In this document: positions 27,488-36,419 of the stretch, one piece after another
How positions within the stretch are numbered: the stretch's first letter is position 1
Layout: each line of letters opens with the position of its first letter
From: Nostoc desertorum CM1-VF14
GTDB taxonomy: Bacteria > Cyanobacteriota > Cyanobacteriia > Cyanobacteriales > Nostocaceae
Length of the DNA: 62,262 nucleotides
NCBI GenBank assembly: GCA_019359245.1
Contig: JAHHHR010000046.1
Coordinates: forward strand, 1-62,262
Direction: 5' to 3'
Translations under genes and position numbers: made by a program
Notes under the pieces: generated by a model
Database searches by the model: none
The model's input: only the letters and a program-made list of their open reading frames with translations
Told to the model about the DNA's origin: nothing

Positions 27488-28424
27488 CAATAATATCCCC
27501 AATTATTATCTTTACGGAACAGTCCTCACTCGTTATGGTTTAGCGTCCTTAAATCATGACATTAGACGAGGAAATAAGACTATTCTGCAAAAAGGTTATT
27601 GGAATGGTAAAATTCATTCTTTTGTAGGTTCAAGTGCAATTCGTTGGGCGTTACGTTTTTATCTTCAAAAACAAGGTTATTTAGTTAATCGAGTTTGGGA
27701 TGAGGACGAAAATATTAATCGGTTAACAAGTGAAGATTTCGATCCAGAACAATTTTATGATGATGATATTTTTGGGTTTGCTTTATTAGAGTCTGCTGAA
27801 ACCGAAGAGGAGACTTCACCACCAAAGAGAAAAAACAAACAAACAAAAGCCAGTACTCCTAATCAGCGAATGGGTGCTTTAGGGATGAATATGGCTGTTT
27901 CGCTAACGCCTTATGATGGTGCAGTCAAGTTAGGGGCAAAAAGTGGTAGAGAAAAGGATAGCACATCGCTTCATTTTACAGAATATCATGCAACTCGATA
28001 TCAATATTATTTTGGAATTGATGCCACTCATCTCAAAGATTTTTCGCGGATTTTGCCTCTAATAGATGGGATTATGAATCTGACCAAGGTAGGAGGGAGT
28101 AGTAATATTTTTAATTATCCTTTCTGTCCCGATAGTTTGGTATTTCAATGGACAAATCATTTTGCTCCATATATTTCCTATTGTTTTGAATATTGCGATC
28201 CTAAGAGTAAGGAAGCAAAACTTACAAAAGAGTTTATAGATGAAGTGGAATGCGGACAGATTGATCCTAGTAAATTGTGGATTGGGGGAACAATTGTTAA
28301 GGAGTTACAGCAATTGGATAATTTTGATAATTCCCCTTTTAAGAAGGCACATCTTTATCGTAATCGACATGAACTGATTGAAGCTTTGAAAACAGCCATT
28401 AAAAGAGATTTGGGGTTAGACTAA
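27468..28424 (+). CDS. cas7: Cas7 backbone subunit (DevR/Cst2 type)
   Basis: A 318-residue Cas7 of the Cst2/DevR group: YYLYGTVLTRYGLASLNHDI at the N-terminus, then HSFVGSSAIRWALRFYLQKQ, and GALGMNMAVSLTPYDGAVKL in the middle. Several copies line the crRNA spacer in the Cascade complex. A lysine-rich insertion (KRKNKQTKAS) near residue 120 is probably a surface loop. The start overlaps cas8 and the stop is 5 bp before cas5, so the subunits are translated together. Confidence 0.87.
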   Translation: MSQKKSDNNIPNYYLYGTVLTRYGLASLNHDIRRGNKTILQKGYWNGKIHSFVGSSAIRWALRFYLQKQGYLVNRVWDEDENINRLTSEDFDPEQFYDDDIFGFALLESAETEEETSPPKRKNKQTKASTPNQRMGALGMNMAVSLTPYDGAVKLGAKSGREKDSTSLHFTEYHATRYQYYFGIDATHLKDFSRILPLIDGIMNLTKVGGSSNIFNYPFCPDSLVFQWTNHFAPYISYCFEYCDPKSKEAKLTKEFIDEVECGQIDPSKLWIGGTIVKELQQLDNFDNSPFKKAHLYRNRHELIEALKTAIKRDLGLD

Positions 28425-28429
28425 TCAAA

Positions 28430-29068
28430 ATGATTGCACCATTAATTCTCTATTTGGATGTTCCATTTACGACTTTTCGGGAGTCCCATGCAAGGGAAAT
28501 GGGAAAAACCTACCCTGTTCCTCCTCCAGCGACAGTGTATGGGATGTTGTTGTCTTTGGTAGGGGAAACGAATGTCTATCGCCACTGTGGGGTAGAATTG
28601 GCGATCGCGATGTTATCTAGCCCCAAAAAGTCGCGAATTTTGCGTCAAATGAGACGGTTTAAGAATGCTGATTTTAGCCATCCAGAGAATGTTATTCCCT
28701 GTTATCAAGAAATTTTGTCTAATCTGAAGTGTTTGATTTGGGTTCGTTCTGACGAGGAAAGGATACAACCAAGTTTAAAGGAGAGGATACAGTTAGCGTT
28801 TGACCATCCTGAGCTAGTAAGACGGTTTGGTTGTTTATTTTTGGGAGAAAGTGATCAGTTGATTAAAACGATCAAACTTGTCTCGGAAGATTATCTAGAG
28901 GGAGTGAGACAGTGGGCAATTAGAGACAATCGAGGCAGGTTAACCTTACCCTATTGGGTTGACCATGTGGGGTCAAGAAATACCCGATTTTTGAGGTATC
29001 GGATTGAGGAAATGCCAAGCTCACCACCTCCTTATTTGGCGTGGACGATGATTCAATCTCCAATTTGA
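28430..29068 (+). CDS. cas5: Cas5 subunit
   Basis: A 212-residue Cas5 protein starting MIAPLILYLDVPFTTFRES, with the typical region YPVPPPATVYGMLLSLVGE, a hallmark of Cas5/DevS proteins. Cas5 binds the 5' handle of the crRNA and contacts Cas8. It is the last cas gene; the CRISPR array begins 248 bp downstream in the same direction. The order cas6-cas8-cas7-cas5-array is the layout of I-B CASTs. Confidence 0.87.
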   Translation: MIAPLILYLDVPFTTFRESHAREMGKTYPVPPPATVYGMLLSLVGETNVYRHCGVELAIAMLSSPKKSRILRQMRRFKNADFSHPENVIPCYQEILSNLKCLIWVRSDEERIQPSLKERIQLAFDHPELVRRFGCLFLGESDQLIKTIKLVSEDYLEGVRQWAIRDNRGRLTLPYWVDHVGSRNTRFLRYRIEEMPSSPPPYLAWTMIQSPI

Positions 29069-29316
29069 CAAGTATCTCTTATGGGAAAGGGAATTTAGGA
29101 TCAAAGAATGGCGGGAAGGTTTACACGGTAAGTGATATGGTAATTGAAACGAGGAAAAAGGTGCTTGCAATTTTTGGGAAAGCTTATCGGCACTGGGTTT
29201 GAGGGGCTGAAAGTAAGGGAAACTTTGGTAAGTTTTGTGTTTTTGGTTTCTCGATCTGGAAGGTACTTGTAAGATTGTCAATGAAGCTTCCTCAGTTAAG
29301 GGTTTTCAACTTTGCT
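29069..29316 (+). promoter_or_regulatory. probable CRISPR leader
   Basis: This 248-bp non-coding interval separates cas5 from the first repeat. It is AT-rich near the array and lacks open frames of note. By position it should contain the leader/promoter for the array, unless the array is transcribed from the cas operon. No clear -10/-35 pair can be assigned with confidence. Confidence 0.4.
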
Positions 29317-29925
29317 GTGATTCGTGGCTTTATGCCGTTAGGCGTTGCTCAACAGCAGGGCGGTACTTTGTAAGCTTTGTGGTGGAACGTGATTCGTGGC
29401 TTTATGCCGTTAGGCGTTGCTCAAGTATCTCTCGGCGTACCTTGGGGAATTGGCACAGTAGTGATTCGTGGCTTTATGCCGTTAGGCGTTGCTCAATTGA
29501 GGAGGCGATTAACAACTGGAAGCAGGTTACACGTGATTCGTGGCTTTATGCCGTTAGGCGTTGCTCAAGGAAGGCTTCATTTTTACTTGTTAGTGAATTT
29601 ATCGTGATTCGTGGCTTTATGCCGTTAGGCGTTGCTCAACCAGAACCAATAACAAATAAAGATGGAATTACGATCGTGATTCGTGCCTTTATGCCGTTAG
29701 GCGTTGCTCAATTCAACCTCTCCCTGAAAGACCTAATGCTGTTGCTGTGATTCGTGGCTTTATGCCGTTAGGCGTTGCTCAAGGATTTATCTTGAAGGAT
29801 TTCCAATTGTACAGGGATTTGATTCGTGGCTTTATGCCGTTAGGCGTTGCTCAAATATCGAGGTCAAATTACTGACTGCGATCGCAAAAGTGATTCGTGG
29901 CTTGATAAGGTTGGGTTATTCCTTC
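29317..29925 (+). CRISPR. CRISPR array: eight 36-bp repeats plus one degenerate repeat
   Basis: The repeats start at 29317, 29389, 29461, 29533, 29604, 29676, 29747 and 29819, with spacers of 35-36 bp. The consensus begins GTGATTCGTGGCTTTATGCC and ends GTTAGGCGTTGCTCAA. Repeats 6 (GTGCC) and 8 (TTGATT) each differ at one base. The inner ATGCC-GTTA-GGCGT hairpin leaves an 8-nt 3' handle, which supports plus-strand transcription. A ninth copy at 29890 matches only over its first 14 bp. Spacer 8 (29855-29889) contains GCGATCGC. The array has no adaptation genes beside it. Confidence 0.95.
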
Positions 29926-30331
29926 AGCAACTTCCGCTGACCTTCGCTGGTACGGTTAAAGATGCAGAACCAGGGCGTAGCGTAACTCCTATGAGAGGAA
30001 CGAAAATTAACTTTGGTAAAGCTGAAGGTGAAATTCGACAATGAGCATAGAAGAGTTAGAGTCAGCTTGATTACTAAATATCAAAAATGCGATCGCATAA
30101 ATTTTTGCTGTAGTAGAAGTTTTCAACTTAATTTTGAACTTATTTAAGTATCCCAAACCTTTATGAGGAAAGGGTTACAAAATTGTTCAGCCGTTTTATT
30201 CGATGTTTTCGCTGACAAGCAAGCCTACTACAGAGAGTACGCTTAAATTGTTCAACCTAATTATTCCTCTACATAAGAAAGAGACATAAACTGAATCACG
30301 TCTCCAAGTGATGGGATAAATGCTTTGTGTG
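29926..30331. other. region after the array, no intact gene seen
   Basis: About 400 bp. The plus strand at 29946-30044 reads TFAGTVKDAEPGRSVTPMRG and continues to a TGA, a possible coding remnant. Otherwise it is AT-rich, with one HIP1 site near 30090. The stretch directly after the degenerate repeat (about 29926-29961) could act as an atypical spacer but matches nothing else that I see in the window. Confidence 0.4.
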
Positions 30332-30637
30332 TTATGCTGCGTCGGCTACCAGTAAACCATTAACAGCGATGATGATTATTTGTGCTGCTAAAGGAGTATC
30401 ACAACATGGTCTATCATCCCTATTACAGGGTTGTGCTACCCATTTCCCCTCTAGATTTTGGTAGAAAGTGCCAAGTAGTTGAGAACCATTCCAGACCCGA
30501 TAGAGTTCACCCAAGTCATCTGCTACTGAGTCAATTTCAATTTCTGGTGCTACCGGGTCGGCAAACTGGTCAATATATTCCTCAAACTCTGATTCAGCTA
30601 AGGCTGAGTTGCTAAAGTCATCTTGTACAATCATCAT
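30332..30637 (-). CDS. small unknown acidic protein
   Basis: From the ATG at 30637, with GAGG 8 bp upstream, the product is 101 residues (MMIVQDDFSNSALAESEFEE). An upstream start would add 37 residues that read through a HIP1-rich segment and is less likely. It is acidic, with a WNGSQLLGTFYQNLEGKWVA segment and a Cys-containing loop (CNRDDRPCCDTP) before a hydrophobic end. I do not recognise it. It lies 129 bp downstream of an XRE regulator gene on the same strand and may be its partner. Confidence 0.55.
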   Translation of the reverse strand: MMIVQDDFSNSALAESEFEEYIDQFADPVAPEIEIDSVADDLGELYRVWNGSQLLGTFYQNLEGKWVAQPCNRDDRPCCDTPLAAQIIIIAVNGLLVADAA

Positions 30638-30765
30638 GAGTGACCTCATTAACGGGGTTGAACAAAAGGCGATCGCAATCTTTGGACGGAGGGCGATCGC
30701 TTTTTTGATTTCATTAAACATATTAGTTACTTTAGTAGCTAAAATCAAGAAGAATATTCAAAATT

Positions 30766-31059
30766 TTAATTAGTCACTTCGACAGTACTGAGAAAGTCAT
30801 TTAAAGAAATATCTAATGCAGCACAAATAGCCTCCAATACTTTAATAGAGACGCTTTCAGACTCACCATACTCTAGTTTTTTGAGGTTTTGATGGGAGCA
30901 TTCCCCTCCCCTGGCTGCAATTTCATCAGCTAGTTTTTGACGTGATTTCTTTCCCCGTAATCGCTTTAAAAGCATTCCCTTGTCTTGATTCCAAGCAACT
31001 GCTACAACATCTGCAACATAAATATACATTCTGGTTTTTTTATCGTCCTTATTGCTCAT
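30766..31059 (-). CDS. XRE-family helix-turn-helix regulator
   Basis: A 97-residue protein with an HTH_3/Cro-C1 domain at residues 25-85: LKRLRGKKSRQKLADEIAAR, then CSHQNLKKLEYGE, and LEAICAALDISLNDFL. It probably binds operator DNA as a dimer. It is encoded between the CRISPR array and the R-M operon, which runs in the opposite direction; with 328 bp between them, it may control the R-M genes, as C-proteins do. The small gene downstream may be co-transcribed. Confidence 0.8.
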   Translation of the reverse strand: MSNKDDKKTRMYIYVADVVAVAWNQDKGMLLKRLRGKKSRQKLADEIAARGGECSHQNLKKLEYGESESVSIKVLEAICAALDISLNDFLSTVEVTN

Positions 31060-31387
31060 ATAGTAGCTACAGCAGTAAACAAAATATAAAATTTTGAGCT
31101 ACTACAGTTTACAAACTCACGCGGTTAAGTACCCGCACATAACAGAAATAACAAGCGTAGCTTGAGTGCCACAAAAATTCATAGATATTAAACAGCTACC
31201 AGCCATTGATAGAAATGTTCGTCATTCGCATCAGATGGCTGGTATTTATTTATCTAGTTATGTATAAATGAATTAGGGTTTTTATTTTAATTCTCATTCT
31301 TCAGTAAGGTGATTCCAACAAAATAATATGGTATAGGCAGACTAACGAAGACGAAACTCAGTCACTTGTAGGGCAGAAAAGCAAAAG
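31060..31387. promoter_or_regulatory. divergent promoter region, XRE gene / R-M operon
   Basis: About 328 bp of AT-rich DNA with no coding frame. A palindromic element CTACTACAG/CTGTAGCTA-like pair is seen near 31060-31110 (TAGTAGCTACAGCAG and GAGCTACTACAG), directly upstream of the XRE gene. Its place suits autoregulation. An inverted CCAGCCATTGATAG...CATCAGATGGCTGG pair at about 31198-31242 forms a second hairpin. Confidence 0.35.
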
Positions 31388-33697
31388 ATGCCGCGAAACG
31401 AGCAGCAAACGTGTCGAGATATTATTGAACCTGCCTTAATTCAGGCAGGCTGGGAGTTTGACAGGGAGGTGGAGATTGGCCCTGGTAAGGTAAATTTGAG
31501 TGGGGAGCAGATGTATGACCCGACACAAAAGATTGTTGCTGACTACGTGCTACGTCTGTCACGAATGCCTCTGGCAATTTTAGAGGCAAAGGCTGAACAT
31601 AAATCTGCTGCTGATGGAATGCAGCAAGGATCGCGTTATGCCCAACGGCTAGGACTGCGGTTCTCAATCGCCTCTAATAGCCAAGAATACATAGTTACTG
31701 ATAATCACACAGGTGCTTATCAGCGGTTAACTCAGGTTCCTACGCCCTGGGAAATTTTAGATCGACTAGGACGCTCCAACATTGATTGGGATGCATGGCG
31801 ACCTGTATTTGAGTACCCCTGGTACGAAGATCAGATTACTCGCCGGAGAGTGCGCCCATATCAGGAGATGGCAATCTTTGAGGTACTTGACCGCTTTAGC
31901 CAGGGAATGACCCGTGTTCTGCTGTTAATGGCAACAGGTACAGGCAAGACCTTCACTATTTTTCAATTAGCCTGGAAGCTGTTGCACGGTAATGTGTTGC
32001 AGAACAACAGAATTTTATTTGTCACCGATCGCAATAGTCTTAAAGACCAGGCTTACCGGGCGTTCGCAGGATTTGCTTCTGATGAACGGGTGGTGATTGA
32101 TAAGAATACGGTACGTCGGAACCAGCACCAGGTTGGCAAGCTTTTCTTCGCGAATTATCAGAATTTGGATGAAGAATTAAATGGTAAGAAAATTTACGAG
32201 TATTTTGAGCCAGATTTCTTCGATATAGTGGTAGTGGATGAATGCCATCGTTCTGGATTTGGCGACTGGTTTGGGGTATTAGAGTATTTCGGTTCTGCTT
32301 ACCAGTTAGGCTTAACGGCAACTCCACGGGAAATTGACGATAGTGGTCGTCCGTTAACTGAAGAGGAGCAGCGACGGGATACCTACAGTTATTTTGGGGA
32401 GCCTGCCTATACCTATTCGTTGAAGCAGGCGATTGAGGATGGCTACCTAGTCCCTTATCTGCTGGAAGAGCGAATTAGCAACGTAGATGCAGATGGATAT
32501 ACAGGGCCTGATGGCAAACGCTATACAACGAATAACTTTGAGCGAGAGATCCGTTTGCCAGACCGGACTCAGTTTATTGCTGAGGATTTGTGGCAAATTT
32601 TGGGTCGATATGGGCTACGCCAGGAGAAGACTATCATTTTCTGCGTGGATGAGACCCATGCGGCGTTCATGGCACAGGAACTCCGCCGGATTTCGGGTGA
32701 TAATAATTATGCTGCCCGGATTACGCGATCGGAGCGCAATTCTCACCAACTTGAACGGAACTTTGCGGAAATTGGCTCAGGTAATCCTCGTGTTGCAGTA
32801 ACGGTTGATTTACTCACAACTGGATTTGATGCGCCAGATGTGAAAAACATCGTCTTTACCCGTCCCCTTAAGAGTTCCATCCTTTATAAGCAGATGAAAG
32901 GGCGGGGAACCCGACTTTGTGAAGACATGGATAAACGGTACTTCACGATATTTGACTACGCTGGAGCGAGCCATCTGGAGGATTCTGAGTTTGATGGACA
33001 TCCAGCAAATACCCAAAAGCCAAAATCGAAGTCCAAGTCTTCATCTGGCTCTGGATCTACTCACAGGGCGGAAGATACAACTCCTAAGCCTGTTGCTGAG
33101 GGTGTATCAGTCATCCTCTCCAATACGGAACGCTATGTCTGTTTAGCTGATGGGCGTAAGATTCCTTTTGATGATTATTGTGAGCAATCGAAGGAAATTA
33201 TTCGCAGCATTTCTAGTGCAACATTAGATGAACTATTACAAATCTGGATTGACCAAAGCAGCCGAAAAGAACTTTATGAAGAATTGAAGGATCGGGATAT
33301 TTACATCTCTGCTTTCCAGCACTATCTTGATTTAGATCACACAGACGGAGTAGACATTCTAGCCAAAGTAGGGTTTGACCTGGTAAAGGTTCCGACTCGG
33401 CACGATCGCGTAGTGCGTTTTTGGGATCAGGAAGAATATTGGCTCCTGAATCAGGTAGATGAACACGACATTCCAGAGGAGGAGCAGCTAAAGTCCCGGT
33501 TCTGGCAAGCAAGCTTAGATCACTATGCCTTGTTTGGCATTGACGACTTGGAGCGGGGAGCTACCTACAGTGCGCCTCAGTTTGTTGCCTTATTTGGTAA
33601 TTTCAGTAGTATGCTGAGACGCTATGGTGGCGCATTTGCCCTCAGGAGCGACCTGGATGCAGTGAAGCATCATTTATATGTGCCGATGGTAGCATAA
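31388..33697 (+). CDS. hsdR: type I restriction enzyme R subunit
   Basis: A 769-residue HsdR of the EcoEI-like short type. Residues 1-130 form the N-terminal nuclease domain (SRMPLAILEAKAEHKS contains the E-x-K pair). The helicase motor follows: Walker A LMATGTGKTFT near 181, DECHR at about 285, LGLTATP, and motif VI QMKGRGTRL. The C-terminal part after about 530 contains a charged linker (KPKSKSKSSSGSGST) and a C-terminal interaction domain. It translocates and cuts unmodified DNA together with HsdM and HsdS. It ends 9 bp before hsdM. Confidence 0.93.
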   Translation: MPRNEQQTCRDIIEPALIQAGWEFDREVEIGPGKVNLSGEQMYDPTQKIVADYVLRLSRMPLAILEAKAEHKSAADGMQQGSRYAQRLGLRFSIASNSQEYIVTDNHTGAYQRLTQVPTPWEILDRLGRSNIDWDAWRPVFEYPWYEDQITRRRVRPYQEMAIFEVLDRFSQGMTRVLLLMATGTGKTFTIFQLAWKLLHGNVLQNNRILFVTDRNSLKDQAYRAFAGFASDERVVIDKNTVRRNQHQVGKLFFANYQNLDEELNGKKIYEYFEPDFFDIVVVDECHRSGFGDWFGVLEYFGSAYQLGLTATPREIDDSGRPLTEEEQRRDTYSYFGEPAYTYSLKQAIEDGYLVPYLLEERISNVDADGYTGPDGKRYTTNNFEREIRLPDRTQFIAEDLWQILGRYGLRQEKTIIFCVDETHAAFMAQELRRISGDNNYAARITRSERNSHQLERNFAEIGSGNPRVAVTVDLLTTGFDAPDVKNIVFTRPLKSSILYKQMKGRGTRLCEDMDKRYFTIFDYAGASHLEDSEFDGHPANTQKPKSKSKSSSGSGSTHRAEDTTPKPVAEGVSVILSNTERYVCLADGRKIPFDDYCEQSKEIIRSISSATLDELLQIWIDQSSRKELYEELKDRDIYISAFQHYLDLDHTDGVDILAKVGFDLVKVPTRHDRVVRFWDQEEYWLLNQVDEHDIPEEEQLKSRFWQASLDHYALFGIDDLERGATYSAPQFVALFGNFSSMLRRYGGAFALRSDLDAVKHHLYVPMVA

Positions 33698-33706
33698 GGA
33701 TAACGA

Positions 33707-35185
33707 ATGGTAGGGACGACTATAGGAAACGGGACAGTAGATCATCGCCGCCAAGAAGTGCAGCAGGCGGTGAAGAATGCTTGCGATCAACTAAATAGTG
33801 ACGGGGTAACTCCTCGTGACTATGTTGAGCAATTGGCATGGCTGTTTTTCTTAAAGGCATTTGACGAGATTGAGCAACGGCGTGAAGATGAGGGAGCATT
33901 TGAGGAGAAACCGTACAGCCGACTTCTGAATGGTGAATTTCGATGGTCTGAGTGGTCAAAGAAGACTGACAGACCTGACGAAATGTTGGAATTTGTCAAC
34001 GGACGTTTGTGGCGGCATTTACAAAACCTGGAAGGGGATGGAGCAGCCGAACGGATTAGGCGGATTTTTTCGTCTATTAAAAATCATTCCCGTCGCGGAA
34101 CCAGTTTCGCCCGTGTCGTGCAGCAGATTAACCGTTTGCACTTCAGTGATGATACTGATGTAATAGTGCTATCAGAAATTTACGAAGATTTGCTGAAACG
34201 GGTAGCAGGTGATTCTGCTGGGTATGCTGGGGAGTTTTATACCCAGAGGCATCTGATTCGGGCTATGGTTCAGGTAGTACGTCCAAAGATGGGCGATCGC
34301 ATTTATGACCCGTGCTTTGGTACAGCAGGCTTTTTGGCGGAATCTGCGGAATATATTCGCCAGAATCATGGCGTATTGAGCGGTGGTGATTTGGAGTGGT
34401 TGAACGATGAAACCTTTTTTGGAGTTGAGAATAAGCCTCTCACCTACCTGCTCGGTACTATGAATATGCTGTTACACCAAATTGAAGGAGCGCGGCTAGA
34501 ACAGGCAAACACTCTAGAAATTCACAGTTCCACTGTGCCAGAGAAACACCGTTACAGCGTCATTCTGGCAAATCCACCCTATGGTGGCAAGATGGCAAAG
34601 GAACTGCAAACCAATTTTACAATTAAATCAGGCTCAACTGAACTTCTATTTTTACAACACATCATGGCGAATCTTGCCAAAGGTGGACGGGCAGGGGTAA
34701 TTGTGCCGGAAGGTGTGCTGTTTCGAGGTGGGGCTGATGCTAAAGTACGAGAAAGATTGCTTACTAAATTTGACGTTCAAACACTTCTGTCATTACCTGC
34801 GGGTTGTTTTAAACCGTACACAGATATCAAAACAAATGTTATTTTCTTCAATCGGCGGATGGATGGAAAAACAACTCGCAATGTGTGGTTCTATGACTTA
34901 AAAAATGATGGGTTTGAACTACAAACAAATCGTCGTCCTATTGAAGGTAGCCAGATTCCTGATTTCTTGAGTAGATGGGAAGATCGTACTGAAAGTAAAA
35001 ATTCTTGGTTAGTTTCTATAGAAGAGCTTAGTAAAAATAATTGGGAACTGCTGCCACGAAATCCAAACGCCACTGAGGATTATGAACATCGTCCAGCTTT
35101 AGAGCTATTACAAGTTATCAAAATGCGAGAACAACGAATTATTGAGCTACTAAGTGAGCTTGAGGAAACTTGGGAGGTGAATTGA
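33707..35185 (+). CDS. hsdM: type I DNA methyltransferase M subunit
   Basis: A 492-residue N6-adenine methyltransferase. The N-terminal helical domain (residues 1-170) has DYVEQLAWLFFLKAFDEIEQ. SAM motif I is DPCFGTAGFL near 200 and the catalytic motif IV NPPYGG near 288. It methylates adenine at sites chosen by HsdS and thereby protects the host. Its stop overlaps the hsdS ATG (TGATG), so it is coupled to hsdS. Confidence 0.94.
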   Translation: MVGTTIGNGTVDHRRQEVQQAVKNACDQLNSDGVTPRDYVEQLAWLFFLKAFDEIEQRREDEGAFEEKPYSRLLNGEFRWSEWSKKTDRPDEMLEFVNGRLWRHLQNLEGDGAAERIRRIFSSIKNHSRRGTSFARVVQQINRLHFSDDTDVIVLSEIYEDLLKRVAGDSAGYAGEFYTQRHLIRAMVQVVRPKMGDRIYDPCFGTAGFLAESAEYIRQNHGVLSGGDLEWLNDETFFGVENKPLTYLLGTMNMLLHQIEGARLEQANTLEIHSSTVPEKHRYSVILANPPYGGKMAKELQTNFTIKSGSTELLFLQHIMANLAKGGRAGVIVPEGVLFRGGADAKVRERLLTKFDVQTLLSLPAGCFKPYTDIKTNVIFFNRRMDGKTTRNVWFYDLKNDGFELQTNRRPIEGSQIPDFLSRWEDRTESKNSWLVSIEELSKNNWELLPRNPNATEDYEHRPALELLQVIKMREQRIIELLSELEETWEVN

Positions 35186-36357
35186 TGGAAGAATTTACTT
35201 CAAGTCCCTGGACTTTAGCTCCTGTTTCAGAAATATGTGGAGAAAAAGAAAGTATTAATCCTGAAAATACTCCAGATAAAAGCTTTAAATATGTTGATAT
35301 CTCAAGCGTGTGCAATAAGACTTTTCAAATAGTTGAGCCAAAGATAATCTTAGGACGTGATGCACCTAGTAGAGCAAGAAAAAAGATTCGTTACAACGAT
35401 GTGCTTTTAGCAACAACACGTCCATATTTAAAAGCAATTACGAAGGTGTCAGAAGATTTCGATGAGCAAATTTGCTCAACAGGCTTTTGTGTTCTACGTC
35501 CCACAGAGAAAATTGATCCGGATTGGCTTTTCTATTTGGCAATTTCTGATGAGTTCATGCGTCAAATTACTCCTAAAATGCGTGGGACAAACTATCCTGC
35601 TGTAACGGATAAAGATGTCCTTGCAGCAAAAATCCCTATTCCATCCATTTCTGAGCAGCGAAGACTTGTTATTCGTATTAAAGACTGTATGGAGCAAATT
35701 GAGGAAATAATTTATCTACATAAGGTAAATATTATTTCAGTTTCAGATATAAAGCTTAGTCTAGCTCTTGGAGAGCATAGAGGTGATCGAGATTGGGTTG
35801 AAGTAGGTGAACTAGTAGATTGGATAAAAGAGACTGAGACAGTCAGCGAATCAGAAACATACGATTTTGTTGGCACTAAATCCTTTGGTAAAGGTCTCTT
35901 CCACAGCGCAACCCGTACAGCCCAAGACTTTAAATACCCAAACTTGCGCCGCTTAAGACATCGAGACTTTATCTACCCCAAACTTATGGCTTGGGAAGGT
36001 GCATTTGGTATGGTTCCTAAAGAATTCGATGGTTTTGTCGTCTCCCCTGAATTTGTTGTCTTTCGCACCAAAGATGGCATTGTTTGCCCCGAAGTCCTTG
36101 ATACTTATTTCCGTTCCCCCATTTGCTTAAAAGATGTCAGAAATGCCAGCACCGGATCAAATAAACGCCGCAGACGAATAAATCCACAGGCATTTCTAAA
36201 ACTAAAAATGCCCGTGCCTCCCCATGACGTGCAGGAGCAACTGAAAAAGGTTTATGAGTTTGAAGCCAAAGCGGCAGAGAGTTGGAAGGATTTGCCAGAG
36301 ACGCTGGAGAAAATCCGCCAGAGCATTTTGAAGAAAGCGTTTGCTGGAGAACTTTAG
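35185..36357 (+). CDS. hsdS: type I specificity subunit S
   Basis: The 390-residue protein has two target-recognition domains joined by helical spacers. TRD1 (residues 5-150) contains PRILGRDAP-like and RARKKIRYNDVLLATTRPYL segments and ends GTNYPAVTDKDVLAAKIPIP. TRD2 (about 195-350) contains HRDFIYPKLMAWEGAFGM and ends RRRRINPQAFLKLKMPVPPH. The start at 35185, directly after GGGAGG, is preferred over an upstream in-frame GTG-type start. Swaps in this gene change the DNA site recognised, so the specificity is not predictable here. Confidence 0.92.
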   Translation: MEEFTSSPWTLAPVSEICGEKESINPENTPDKSFKYVDISSVCNKTFQIVEPKIILGRDAPSRARKKIRYNDVLLATTRPYLKAITKVSEDFDEQICSTGFCVLRPTEKIDPDWLFYLAISDEFMRQITPKMRGTNYPAVTDKDVLAAKIPIPSISEQRRLVIRIKDCMEQIEEIIYLHKVNIISVSDIKLSLALGEHRGDRDWVEVGELVDWIKETETVSESETYDFVGTKSFGKGLFHSATRTAQDFKYPNLRRLRHRDFIYPKLMAWEGAFGMVPKEFDGFVVSPEFVVFRTKDGIVCPEVLDTYFRSPICLKDVRNASTGSNKRRRRINPQAFLKLKMPVPPHDVQEQLKKVYEFEAKAAESWKDLPETLEKIRQSILKKAFAGEL

Positions 36358-36419
36358 GCATTTAGGCGAGATTACGTTATTTTCCTTTCCCTGTTCAGTA
36401 TCTAAGTATTAGCAATTGC

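Noticed and set aside
29235..29750. Frame of 171 codons through the CRISPR array
   Set aside because: It is produced by translation of repeats (DSWLYAVRRCS repeated) and has no independent support.
29353..29889. A homing spacer matching tRNA-Val or the attachment site
   Set aside because: None of the eight spacers resembles the tRNA-Val gene or its flanks by eye; homing is better explained by TnsD.
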